The translations under genes were made by a program, and so were the position numbers. The notes under the pieces were generated by a model that ran no database searches, was not told the origin of the DNA, and worked only from the letters and a program-made list of their open reading frames with translations. DNA of 64,000 nucleotides, from NCBI GenBank assembly GCA_033182465.1, contig CP137325.1, forward strand, positions 372,001 through 436,000, written 5' to 3'. The stretch's first letter is position 1. Each line of letters opens with the position of its first letter. Source of the stretch: Sanghuangporus weigelae (Eukaryota > Basidiomycota > Agaricomycetes > Hymenochaetales > Hymenochaetaceae). Positions 9,887 through 19,420 of this stretch are shown one piece after another.

Positions 9887-10757
9887 ATGCCGGAAACAAA
9901 CTTCGTGTTCCCGATTCGCGATTTGGAGAGTGAGAGGGTCAAACTCACGGTCTTCGATGTATGTCTTTACGGATTTTCCCTAGTCAGACATGCACTTGAC
10001 GAATAGCAATTTCAAATCTCACTGTTTTTTTTGCCGCTTTCTTTTCTTTCTTCATAAAGCCTACATTGCACGCACAGGAATTCGTAGACCGAAGCAAAGT
10101 GCTAGAGCTGTTCAAGTATCTTCCCTACGGGCCATTCGAGAATGTCGACCATTTTATCGATACTTTTTACGAGAAACGGATAGTCCAAGTGCTAGGAAAC
10201 ATCCTTTTCGCGATTTTGGATAAGACGGGTGAGCATCGAAATTTCACTTGTCGAAGTGCCAGGGAAAAGAGAACTGAGCTTCCAGACGCATAGGTAGCAA
10301 TGGTTCTCCCCGCCTTGTGGGAGTAGTCGGCCTGCTGAACACGAGCGTGATCGATCAGTGCACAGAGATCGGATTCATTACCATCCTCCCAGAATACCAG
10401 CGGACGCACGTCACGACAAACGCAGTCGGCTTATTGCTCCATTACTGCCTCGAGCTTCCAAACAGCACCAAGTCCAAGTATGGTCCAGGACTTGGATTGC
10501 GCCGCGTTCAATGGCAGACGCATGGTGACAACGCAGCCTCGGTAGGAGCTGCAGAACGCATGGGATTCAGGCGCGAAGGACTCATACGCTGGCAGCGTGT
10601 CTTATCAGAAGGGAAAGATGGTGCGACGGTCTCGCCAGAAAGAGAGGCGCTGTGCAAAAATCCTGGGAGACATACGTGGATGTTAGCTGTGTGTTGGGAC
10701 GACTGGGAAGTTGAGCGTACGAGAGAGTCTGTTCAGGAACGGATGGAGAGGATTTAA
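9887..10757 (+). CDS. GNAT N-acetyltransferase, tandem copy 2 (234 aa)
   Basis: Exons 9887-9958, 10060-10228 and 10294-10757 have introns of 101 and 65 bp at the same positions and phases as in copy 1. The protein runs MPETNFVFPIRDLESERVKLTVFD...KTGSNGSPRLVGVVGLL...TEIGFITILPEYQRTHVTTNAVGLLL...QTHGDNAASVGAAERMGFRREG...MERI. All GNAT landmarks are present and the frame is intact. It lacks the first residues of copy 1 (MSEAGESKAK is replaced by a shorter start). It is a close paralogue of its neighbours; substrate unknown. Confidence 0.9.
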
Positions 10758-11135
10758 GCAAAGGAGTATGAACTATCATGCGATGGATTATGAAAATCAA
10801 ACGCGTAGATACGATTTTGCGATGAGATGACTGAGAAGGCAGATCTGAAAGCACAATTAATCCAAATCGACAATACAAGTAGCGGGGCTGAACAGGTCAC
10901 ATGTCGGTGAGCTTGAGACGTATGAGGCTGAGCCACGAGTATAACGGCGCTTTGCCAGTGGTCACATACACATATGGTAGCCTGCAATATCCAATGTAAT
11001 TTTATTCTTGTAGTTAGATGGTATCTTTCAGACCTGGAAAAGAGTATTAAATTCGAGGAGAACACTGCATGTGAAATTCCCCGGCTAACGGCCGGCGGCC
11101 GCAAACCATGAGCAGGATCAAACCTTGACGAGCCA
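10758..11135. other. Spacer between GNAT copies 2 and 3
   Basis: It contains the 3' UTR-like block shared with copy 1 and then unique sequence. No gene seen. Confidence 0.5.
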
Positions 11136-11148
11136 CATCGGTCGAGCC
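11136..11148 (+). promoter_or_regulatory. Diverged upstream block of GNAT copy 3
   Basis: CATCGGTCGAGCC matches the CATCAGTCGAGTC block of the other copies with two changes, 99 bp upstream of the ATG. The TGAGTCA extension is absent. Confidence 0.35.
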
Positions 11149-11246
11149 ATATATTTGTCATAATTTGACTCCGTTCAAACAGCGCATTCCAAAACCTCGA
11201 TTAGACGGCCAAGACGTATTAGTGCATAGGGGATACAGAATATTGG

Positions 11247-12136
11247 ATGGTGGAGACAAGAGACGCAACGGCAGACTTTGATTTCCCAATTCGAGTTCTG
11301 GAGAGTGAGAGGGTTCGGCTTACGGTCTTCGAAGTACGTTTTTCCAGATTTTATCCGAAAAACCTCGACGAATGACGAATGGCGATTCCAAATTGCGTTC
11401 CTTTTGCTGTCTTCCTTTCATATGCAGCCCTCAATACACGCACGTGAATTCGTAGACCGGAGCAAAGCGCATCCAAAGCTGTTCAAGTACTTTCCCTGCG
11501 GGCCATTCGAGGATGTCAACCATTTTATTAAAACGTTTTACGAGGAAATAATAATTCCAAAGCGAGAACACATACTTTTCGCGATTTTGGACAAGACGGG
11601 TGAGCATCGAATTTCAACTTTTTTCCCAAGAGCGAATAGCTCATAGCTAAGCCTCGAGGCGCATAGGTAGTGATGGCTGTCCACGCTTTGCGGGAATAAT
11701 CAGTCTTGTTAGGGAGAGCTTCGTCAACCAGTACACCGAGATCAGGTTCGTCATCGTCCTCCCTGAGTTCCAGCGGACGCACGTCACGACAAACGCAGTC
11801 GGTCTATTGCTCCATTACTGCCTCGAGCTTCCAAATAGCATCAAGTCCAAGTACGGACCAGGACTCGGCTTGCGACGCGTCCAGTGGCAGGCACACGGTG
11901 ACAACGCAGCCTCGCTAAGAGCTGCAGAACGTATGGGATTCAGGCGCGAAGGACTCATTCGCTGGCAGCGGATCTGGCCTGAAGGGCGGCGAGAAGCTGT
12001 GCCGGTGTCCCCGGAAAGGGCGGTGCTATGCAAGAGTTCTGGTGGGATACATGCTTGGATGTTAGCTGTGTGTTGGGATGATTGGGACCTTGAGGGTATG
12101 AGAGAGTTTGTGCAGGAACGGATGGAGAGTATTTAA
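11247..12136 (+). CDS. GNAT N-acetyltransferase, tandem copy 3 (242 aa)
   Basis: Exons 11247-11333, 11428-11599 and 11667-12136 have introns of 94 and 67 bp at conserved positions. The protein has DFDFPIRVLESERVRLTVFE, then FAGIISLVRESFVNQYTEIRFVIVLPEFQRTHVTTNAVGLLL, and QAHGDNAASLRAAERMGFRREGLIRWQR, ending MESI. The frame is open throughout. It is the most diverged of the three around the core strand (IRFVIV where the others have IGFITI), so its substrate range may differ; that is inference. Confidence 0.9.
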
Positions 12137-12650
12137 CAAGGGTATGGATTGCTAAACGATGAAATGGATGATCGGTTTATTAAGGATGAGCTTGTCAAAG
12201 AATGATTACACAAGGAGATCTGGGATGATATGTTTTCAACAATAGCAATTGCGATTAACAGGCAGGCCTGACCAGGTCGTGTGATAATAAACTGGATGCC
12301 CATATAGTACGTTGAACAATTTGTTTGAATCAGGAGCGCGCCGCAGATAAGCAAGTGGCTCCAACCAGAGAGACTTCCATTCATTCTCATTCAGAGATAT
12401 CGTTGAGACACGTTTGGAAGTTATGTAAAATATATGTAATCCAGTGATACCAAGACGGACCACCGGCGAAATTCTCATCAAAGCTTTCTCCGGATCCACA
12501 TGGGGGTTCAAGAGCAAGTATCCGAAATACCAGGAATAACAATATTCTACCCTTGAGAGACGATACGCTAGAGGCCGGCATGCAACCAATGAAGACCAAA
12601 TAAGGACAAATGCGAGCGATCACGACACAGGTGAGCTGGAGAACTGCAGG
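12137..12650 (-). pseudogene. Possible relic of a membrane protein gene
   Basis: On the minus strand, two hydrophobic frames follow each other, one ending at 12387 (ARICPYLVFIGCMPASSVSS, ILLFLVFRILALEPPCGSG) and one ending at 12133 (SHLLICGALLIQ, ACLLIAIAIVENISS). They would need a frame change or intron to be one protein. No family is recognised. It may be a decayed gene or chance; confidence is low. Confidence 0.22.
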
Positions 12651-12691
12651 TACGTTCTGAGCCTCTGCGTCACCTCGACTGTCCGTTACAC

Positions 12692-12770
12692 ATGAGTCAT
12701 CAGTCGAGTCGCATTTGAGTCGTTCAGATGACGAGAATCGCTTCTTCAGATTTGTACTTCACAGGGGTCG
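12692..12770 (+). promoter_or_regulatory. Orphan fourth GNAT upstream block
   Basis: ATGAGTCATCAGTCGAGTC (TGAGTCA at 12693-12699) and the following stretch up to TTCAGATTTGTACTTCACAG match the upstream regions of GNAT copies 1 and 2. No GNAT coding sequence follows: the MITE starts at 12829 and element B1 at 13692. It looks like the front of a fourth array unit whose gene is lost or displaced. Confidence 0.45.
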
Positions 12771-12828
12771 GCAAATCCCAAGTTCAACGCGTGGGCGTGA
12801 TTTCCGTCGGAGCTTCAAAATATCCCTA

Positions 12829-13504
12829 CAGTCATTTACCGGTCCTTTGAACACCCAATACAGATGCACTCACCCAGTTCACCACACAGAAGATTTATAA
12901 CTTTCAAGTACATATTCTGATAGCCCTTAACGAGGGCAACATTTACTAATTTTTCAAAGCTGTAAATTGTACAGGAAAAATTATTAGAGGTGAAAGAAAA
13001 AAGATGCAAGAATGTCACAAAAACCGCTCCTTTGAACACCATGTGACATTAGAATTTGCCGTCACGGTGCTAGTTCTCGGGTACGGCGAGTACGGCAATA
13101 CAACTGCCGATCTTAGCATGTAAAAATCCCTCCTCCCATCTGTCACACTTTCTGTTTGTTTCCCCTGCATTAATTTGTAGAGTAACTGTTTTCTCTTCAA
13201 ACTTTGCACAGACACACCCATGGCAATACTTTAGTGATATGTACAGCTATCTTCTATGTAAATGGGCCAGAACAAGCTCAAGAGCAATTGTTGCAAGTTA
13301 AACTCAACCAAATACAACCAAATTAGCCAGTGCATAATTTCTCTACACTGAACGCCTCACTCAAATCTTCTGAAATTTGGTATTATAATTGGTACATATT
13401 CTCTGCATCTGTGTGATTTTTTTCATGACAAGGAAAGAAGAATTGAGGGAGAAAATTCAAGTGTTCAAAGGAATGGTACTATTTAAAGGACCGGTAAATG
13501 ACTG
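12829..13504 (+). mobile_element. Complete 676 bp mariner-type MITE
   Basis: It has perfect 20 bp terminal inverted repeats starting CAGTCATTTACCGG and ending CCGGTAAATGACTG. Both ends are flanked by TA (12827-12828 and 13505-13506), the duplication typical of Tc1/mariner. Internally it repeats a CCTTTGAACACC-like block on both strands. It has no transposase frame, so it is a non-autonomous element. Relatives lie at 3113-3468 and about 57200-57325. Confidence 0.8.
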
Positions 13505-13715
13505 TATAATAGGCAATTCACGCAGATCGCCGTTACAACAATTTTACTTTCGACCATGTACTTCTCCTCTTGCCAGTACAACTGAAACCTGCAATTATTT
13601 GGGTCAAAATTGAGTTCCTTTGCTCTTATTTCTCTTATTCTGCTAAATTATCAGAGAATTCACTAAAAAACATACTAAATGGCCTCAGTATTGTTACGAA
13701 AATTGTGGTTATCTA

Positions 13716-14627
13716 ATGCGGCGTGGGCTAAGTTTTACACACCGAGTTGCGATGCCAAATCAAGACTATTTCGAAAGGCTACTACGACAGAACAGTGGTG
13801 GCGACTCAAGAGTAGCAAACCACGGATCGTCTGGAGAAGACACGGAGGACTCTAATGATTTGCAATTAGGACTAACTAATATGCACATTGGACATACTCC
13901 ACCGCCGGAACGCAGTCTGGCGGCGATGGAAGAAAGGAATGTCGCAAGGTATACGGAACTCCTGCAACGAAGACATTATCGGCGTGGTGCAACTAGAAGA
14001 TTTGTACATGAGAGCTTGGTGTGCGCCAATTGTTACTTGGCCTACCAACGAAGCTGGGTACTTGCGGAATGGCTCATGAAGAACTTCACGGAACGGTTAG
14101 TGTCAAGGGAAGCAGCCGATGTCAAGATTCGGCATAAGCCCGGACCCTCGGAACGAACAGAAGACCAACCATTACCGAACCACGGAATGAGTGCATACGA
14201 CCATGAGGTATCCATATGGCTTAGCGATAGGGATGTCTATGCATTAAAGGTCGGCGTGCGAGCTTGGATCAATCAGCATCGGCACCAGACCTTGTGCAGT
14301 CACACGGCAGTGGAAGTCGATTGGCCAGTTTACAAGCGGCCACCTTCGGACGTTGAACATCTTACGGAAGAAGCGATAGAACGCTTAATGCAGGCTTGGC
14401 GAGCGTCAGAGCCAGGGGTAATTACAGTTGATGAGTGGAATGGCCGCGAGCACTTGGGACAGAGGCTACGGCTAACCACGGGCCCAGGACTACAACTATC
14501 GGACATCGAAGTCGCGGCGAGGCACAGAAGGAGTGTAGTGGAGTACACACATTCGCCGGGAGAAGATCGGCAAGCTCTGCCGATCTCTAACCCTGATATC
14601 ACTATCTCCCCCATGATCGAGGATTAA
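13716..14627 (+). CDS. ORF inside the B LTR (303 aa)
   Basis: An ATG-started frame fills much of U3 in the sense direction; the same ORF is at 53064-53975 in the B2 3' LTR. It begins MRRGLSFTHRVAMPNQDYFERLL and has a VCANCYLAYQRSW segment (C-x2-C) near residue 103, then an acidic/basic mixed C-terminal half (WLSDRDVYALKVGVRAWI, EEAIERLMQAW, RLRLTTGPGLQL). There is no signal peptide or membrane span. It is intact in both lineages despite substitutions, which hints at coding constraint. No family is recognised. Being upstream of the start site, it would be read from the 3' LTR end of the genomic RNA or from its own promoter. Confidence 0.5.
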   Translation: MRRGLSFTHRVAMPNQDYFERLLRQNSGGDSRVANHGSSGEDTEDSNDLQLGLTNMHIGHTPPPERSLAAMEERNVARYTELLQRRHYRRGATRRFVHESLVCANCYLAYQRSWVLAEWLMKNFTERLVSREAADVKIRHKPGPSERTEDQPLPNHGMSAYDHEVSIWLSDRDVYALKVGVRAWINQHRHQTLCSHTAVEVDWPVYKRPPSDVEHLTEEAIERLMQAWRASEPGVITVDEWNGREHLGQRLRLTTGPGLQLSDIEVAARHRRSVVEYTHSPGEDRQALPISNPDITISPMIED

Positions 14628-14979
14628 GCGGCAGAAGCTCGGCCCGGGAACGGAGCGCCAGAGAAGCGATAGCTTGGCAACTATCATGGGAACCCGTCTG
14701 GGAACGGAGAAGGATCGCGGGGTAAAGATAAGGAGAGATTAACATGTGATAACGATTGCAGATCGGAGGAAGCACGGAAGAAGCTTCTCGAAGCATCGGG
14801 GTAGTAGGACTCAAACAAACCCTCCTAATATGGTAGAAGTATTGTAATTCAACACTAGAGGAAAGTATCGGTGTTGGCACCAGAGTAGAGTGCTGGTGTC
14901 AGAGAAAACATATTGTCTAGACCAATAGCAAGGCTGTAGTCGGTAGTAATAGGTAGTCGGTACTATTTGGTAAATAGGT

Positions 14980-14987
14980 TATTTAAG
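14980..14987 (+). promoter_or_regulatory. TATA-like box of the B LTR
   Basis: TATTTAAG lies 35 bp before the 11-nt block (15015-15025) that is complementary to the primer site, so transcription would start at about that block. Promoter activity is inferred. Confidence 0.5.
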
Positions 14988-15232
14988 GGCCAGCTGAGCG
15001 GGGCATTGTCCCTCAGCAAAATTATTTTGTACCCTCAATCGAAAACTGTACCCTTTGATTGAAACCCTGTTCTACTACTGAGGTCAAGCTTGAGCCTATC
15101 GCTCGCTTCTAAAGTAGTACATCTATAACCTTCGTTCCGTCTCCAATCAATTATCATCAGAAGGAATAAGCAGGGACTTGTTCCGGTACGCTTAGACTGA
15201 CCACCTCGTCTAAAAACACTGGTCCTAACATT

Positions 15233-15243
15233 ATAATTTTGCT
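15233..15243 (+). other. Self-priming-type primer binding site of B
   Basis: ATAATTTTGCT, 2 nt inside the 5' LTR edge, is the exact reverse complement of AGCAAAATTAT at 15015-15025 in the LTR. Tf1/sushi-type elements prime from the folded-back 5' end of their own RNA in this way. In B2 the pair is 31410-31420 and 31628-31638. Confidence 0.65.
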
Positions 15244-15796
15244 CCAATCTTGGGTAACCAATCTTGCTGTTTCGTAGTGCAAATACCCACTAACGATCAG
15301 TAAGTATTGCTCTGCCTCAGGAGGGTTCTCTTCTTGTGCCTGTGACACATTGAGACTGACACACGCCAGCGTGGCGCCAACAGCTCAAGCAGGCTTATCA
15401 AGTACACAAGGGATTCGTTCAAGCCCTTCGAAGCTTCGAAGAAGAGTTAACTGTCGCCTTTCGCACGCTTAACTTCTATCGAGGTAAGAAGGATTTAACA
15501 ACCCCTATACCAGAACCCTACAGGTCGGTTATACTATCCGCCCTGGAGCTTCAATTTGCCGCCGCCCAACAAGAAGGGGTTGGGAGAAGATTCCTGTGTC
15601 AGCAGGTAGACAAACTGCTAGACGGCAGTAGAGTCAATTGGGAAGTACTGCGAGGACAAACACCTGAAGAAGAAGAATTGTACGCTCTCACCCAACAATA
15701 TAAAGCTTTCGAATACACCCTCTTGGAACACGGACACTTCCTACACCAAGTACTAGCACTGGTCTACCGAGGCAACTACTCTTTCGCGAAACAACT

Positions 15797-17590
15797 ATGT
15801 CACCGATGGAACTGTGGCAAGCTTGTTGGACTAGTTTCTGGATTGCATCAAGCGTCCTCTGGTTTTCTTCCCTGGTATACGTCCTTGCTCAACAATGCGC
15901 AGGTAGAGGAGGCGTACTTCACGGCCTTGCAACGGTACGGGTCTGGCTGGAACGGGAAATCATCCAAGGAATGTCCTCACTCCGTCAAACCGGTCGGAGA
16001 GTTTTACTCTACGCTCAACGACTGGCGGTACCTCAGCACGGAGCTGGAGAACACCTGGAATCCGTTTTGGACCGCATCCGAGAACGACTCGACGGTCTAC
16101 ATGGACGCCTGGATCGAATGGTCGGCACTAACGGGAATGCTGACGAAGCTCTCGCCCGACTACGGAATTCCATCATCAGCCTCGATCTCCGACTTACAAG
16201 CCTTGATCGGTCCATGCGAACTCTCACCGCTACTGTCTCTCGACTCTATGACATGGGTTCAGAATTTTCCGAACACATCACAGTAGAAGGACAGACTCTG
16301 GGAGAATTCCTACACCACACCCTCGAACACACCCTGGAGGGAATGGTAACGACGATCAACGAGCAGACAGATCGAGTCACCACGATGCAGGACACAAGGC
16401 TGAACTTCGCCTTTGGACTTTTGCAGGGACGACTTCTTGGTGCAATAACGGCGACGGCTAATGGCAGTCAATCAGCCATGACTCAACAACTCGTCAACGC
16501 CCAACAAGAGATCGTCCGACTTTGTGGGGTAGACTTCCTGCAGCTTCATACGCAGGTCGCCTATCTGATCGAGCAAGTCGAAGCTACCCGAGCGCGAGTC
16601 AGCAACGCCGAAGAAGAAGTCGCGAGCCACTACTCCATCACCGAAGGTATTCGTCGAATCCAGCAAACGATCCGGTCTAGGCAGTCCTACCGAATGCGAG
16701 AAACAAGACGTGAAGGAAGGGTTTCCCCAGAATCACCACTCGCAGGGAGAGGACAGCTGTTTAGTCGCTTCGCAACCTTGACAACTGACTCCGACGACGT
16801 GCCACCACCCCTCACTCCAATACATGGAGAAGGCAGGCCACGTATTGCAAGGTTGATCGACGAATATCTACAAGATGCAGGACAACGCCAGGCAAACGAT
16901 CAAACCGAAACAGGACCCCCGCAAACGCTAGAACAAGAGGAAGTACTGGAAGAACAGTCAGTCGTCGCCCAGCTCGATGGTGAGGAACTCGAGGACTATG
17001 TTTCCACCGCCAGCCAGACAGAAGACCTTGACCAGCAAGCCGAAGAACTGCTGAGGGAGGTAATACCCACGGAAAATCGACCGTGGCCTACGGGAGATGG
17101 CTGGCGAAACCCAGGGCTCGGAGGAGAAGCATTTCCTGAGCTGATGTGGAACGAAGAAGGAGTGTTAGTCGAGGTTCGCCCCCAACGACTTGGGGCAAAC
17201 GGATATCGTTTCGAACGGAATGGACTTCAAGGCCCTCATGAAAACTCGCCACCTGGAACTCCAACCCCTAGTGCCCAGACAATTGGGGAAAGGGAGGAAA
17301 GGCTTCAGGCAGCGAGTGAGTATTCCCCAGAATCAGAATTCATTTATGATCCTATCTTGCGTCCTAGTAGCTGCCCTCCACGGCCGGAGTCTACCACAGT
17401 GGTAGTGGGAGAACCGGTGCAGGGGGTAGCGAACATGACACGGGTGGTTTGGGTACGAGGTCCCGATATTGGTATATTTCCGTATACGAGCGACTACGAT
17501 TATCTCACATCGAATAACGACGACTGGGAAACGGAAGAGGAAAGCGAAGAGCATGAGAGTGGCGAGGAGAGAATTGAAGCTCGGGAATAA
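15797..17590 (+). CDS. Pre-gag coiled-coil ORF of element B (597 aa)
   Basis: This is a long ATG-started frame between the LTR and gag; B2 has the same ORF of 596 codons at 32192-33982. The N-terminus is hydrophobic (FWIASSVLWFSSLVYVLAQQ). Residues about 60-310 are heptad-rich (RIRERLDGLHGRLDRM, RLTSLDRSMRTLTATVSRL), and the rest is acidic, P/E-rich and likely disordered. It has no zinc knuckle or enzyme motif. A second frame, open from about 15360 to 16286 and lacking an ATG, overlaps its first 490 bp. Function is unknown; a structural or RNA-binding accessory role is possible. Confidence 0.55.
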   Translation: MSPMELWQACWTSFWIASSVLWFSSLVYVLAQQCAGRGGVLHGLATVRVWLEREIIQGMSSLRQTGRRVLLYAQRLAVPQHGAGEHLESVLDRIRERLDGLHGRLDRMVGTNGNADEALARLRNSIISLDLRLTSLDRSMRTLTATVSRLYDMGSEFSEHITVEGQTLGEFLHHTLEHTLEGMVTTINEQTDRVTTMQDTRLNFAFGLLQGRLLGAITATANGSQSAMTQQLVNAQQEIVRLCGVDFLQLHTQVAYLIEQVEATRARVSNAEEEVASHYSITEGIRRIQQTIRSRQSYRMRETRREGRVSPESPLAGRGQLFSRFATLTTDSDDVPPPLTPIHGEGRPRIARLIDEYLQDAGQRQANDQTETGPPQTLEQEEVLEEQSVVAQLDGEELEDYVSTASQTEDLDQQAEELLREVIPTENRPWPTGDGWRNPGLGGEAFPELMWNEEGVLVEVRPQRLGANGYRFERNGLQGPHENSPPGTPTPSAQTIGEREERLQAASEYSPESEFIYDPILRPSSCPPRPESTTVVVGEPVQGVANMTRVVWVRGPDIGIFPYTSDYDYLTSNNDDWETEEESEEHESGEERIEARE

Positions 17591-17791
17591 AGGAGATAGG
17601 CCTTGGCTCGGAGCGGAGAGCTCGCCAAGAGAAGGAAGACGCCCAAGAACCGACCGGGCAGGAAGGGTAAGGTGGTTAGCTGGAAAGCGGAGGTGGAACT
17701 CGCTGGATAGTTAACTACTTAACCATGTATTATTAAATGCGCTGAATGAGAGTGATACTCACAAATTTTGGTTGCATTCGTCCAGATCAAT

Positions 17792-18213
17792 ATGTCTAAC
17801 AAAGACATCATGAAGTACCCTTTGTTTAAGGGAAACCCATATGAGTCGCTTGAAAACTTTCAGAATCAAATGATCAGTCGGTTGAACGAGAAACATCCCG
17901 ACAATCCAGAAAAACGGGTTAAGATCATTTTGGAATGTTTGCGAGGACAAGCTCAGACTTGGGTTAACGGCAAATGGGCTGTGAATAGAAATCGACTAGT
18001 CTCCACCTGGAAGCAAGAACCGGTCACGAATAATTGGATTATTGACCAAAAGGGTGGATGGGACACCGAGACAGATCTATGGAACGAATTAGCGCTCAAC
18101 CACAATGGCATTTTCGGACTAGAAGAAGAGGCCGAGCGAAACATACGAACGATTTATCAGGAACGGGCGCGGGTAAAGCTGTATAGTAGGGCCTTCAACG
18201 ACATCAGGATGAG
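17792..18213 (+). CDS. gag of B1 (5' part, cut by element A2)
   Basis: Starting MSNKDIMKYPLFKGNPYESLENFQNQM, this is the front of the capsid protein seen whole in B2 at 34184-35212. It stops where element A2 is inserted. Confidence 0.85.
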
Positions 18214-18563
18214 TGAAAGGATCCGCTCAAAAACTCGCATCAGGATCGACACGATCAACAGATCTACACGATCAGCTTTCCAAACGCGACCGGTAACCAA
18301 GCCAGCTATCAAAGGCCCAAGCAATCGAGCGGCCTAGGCAACAGTAACCCGTTACCACCCGAGCGCTAGAAGCACCGAAGCGGATACGTAATCCCGCTAA
18401 CAGCTAACACCGCCGACCGCCTATTACCGCGGACTACCACTCTAACGCCGCCGACCAAGCAACCAGAGCGACCTCGATCAAAAGAAGCGATCAAACTTCT
18501 TAGAAGTCCAGAAGCACAACTACTAAAGCCTAAACGCTAAAAGGCTAAAGGCTAATAAGGTTT

Positions 18564-19205
18564 ATGGAGACCTCACTGGCATTTCAGCACTGTCAAGTCT
18601 GTGCACGAGTTTACATGGTCCTTTATGAAGTATACTACTTAGTATGCACGGCAACGGTTGGTACGCGTGACTGTCACATCGAAACCGAGCGACACCTTCA
18701 GGATACAATGCATTCCAATCCACCAAGCCCAATAGTACCCAAGAAACGAGAGGAACTCACGATCACAACTCGGACCCCTCGAACTGCGAACCCGATAACT
18801 TGGAGAATGATTGGATGGTATAGACCGGAGTTGCACACACCATGTCCAGCATCTACGATACAGGCAAACCTTTATTTACCGAGAGATGCGAACCTGGAAA
18901 CCAAGCAATTACAACTCCTTATACAACGAAGGATATGGTGCTACATTCGCGATATACGATACGAAGGCAAAGCATGGCTAGTCACCAGAACCCAGCAGAA
19001 CCCACCAGCAGAGCTTATGCAGTTCATGATATGCCTTGGACCATACTCTACACCGACCCGACATCTTAACACTGACGTGCGAGTTATGCTTACCCTCGCT
19101 GGACCTCGAGATGAATTCCGAAGAATCACATACCGAGCAGCCTACATCGCTCCAAGAGCAAAGATGCCACTCAATGACGGCAATGACATCGTTATGGAGT
19201 ACTGA
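18564..19205 (+). CDS. ORF inside the A LTR (213 aa)
   Basis: A sense-strand, ATG-started frame in U3, present unchanged in all five visible A LTRs (also 1699-2340 minus, 29342-29983 plus, 41004-41645 minus, 51782-52423 minus). It begins METSLAFQHCQVCARVYM (C-x2-C) and has a hydrophobic patch VLYEVYYLVC, a T/P/R-rich linker, then LQLLIQRRIWCYIRDIRYEGKAWLV and RVMLTLAGPRDEFRRITYRAAYI. No family is recognised. The C-x2-C start and the R-x-x-L-T-x-x-G-P region faintly recall the ORF in the B LTR. Function unknown; MMTV sag is a known precedent for an LTR-encoded accessory protein. Confidence 0.5.
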   Translation: METSLAFQHCQVCARVYMVLYEVYYLVCTATVGTRDCHIETERHLQDTMHSNPPSPIVPKKREELTITTRTPRTANPITWRMIGWYRPELHTPCPASTIQANLYLPRDANLETKQLQLLIQRRIWCYIRDIRYEGKAWLVTRTQQNPPAELMQFMICLGPYSTPTRHLNTDVRVMLTLAGPRDEFRRITYRAAYIAPRAKMPLNDGNDIVMEY

Positions 19206-19420
19206 CAGTGGAGCATTCCATATCGGAGCACCACCTCTATTGTCTCAGTCAGCAACTCCAAAGAATTCTGTCATAGTGGAGACGACCTTACAAAGATTGG
19301 AGCAAAGTGGAGCGAAGCGCAGCAGGATGACAAAGGAACAGATGTAATGGTGGAGGAAAGTGGAGTAAAGTGGAGACAGGATGAGTAAGAAATAGGACGG
19401 AAAATGGAATATCTGGGAGC

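Larger units (their letters stand above)
13692..15230 (+). repeat. B1 5' LTR (1539 bp)
   Basis: It runs TGTTACGAAA...GGTCCTAACA and has the same length as the B2 3' LTR. It carries a 303-residue ORF in U3, a TATA-like TATTTAAG at 14980, and the likely start of R near 15015. Confidence 0.95.
13692..18213 (+). mobile_element. LTR retrotransposon B, copy B1 (5' part)
   Basis: This is the 5' part of a Ty3/Gypsy chromovirus: 5' LTR 13692-15230, primer region, pre-gag ORF and the first part of gag, where element A2 is inserted after ATGAG (18209-18213). The flank before the LTR is AGTAT (13687-13691). The rest of B1 is not in the window; the inversion model places it left of A1. Its LTR and internal variants differ from B2, so it is a separate, somewhat older insertion. 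No break other than the A insertion is evident in the visible part. Confidence 0.93.
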
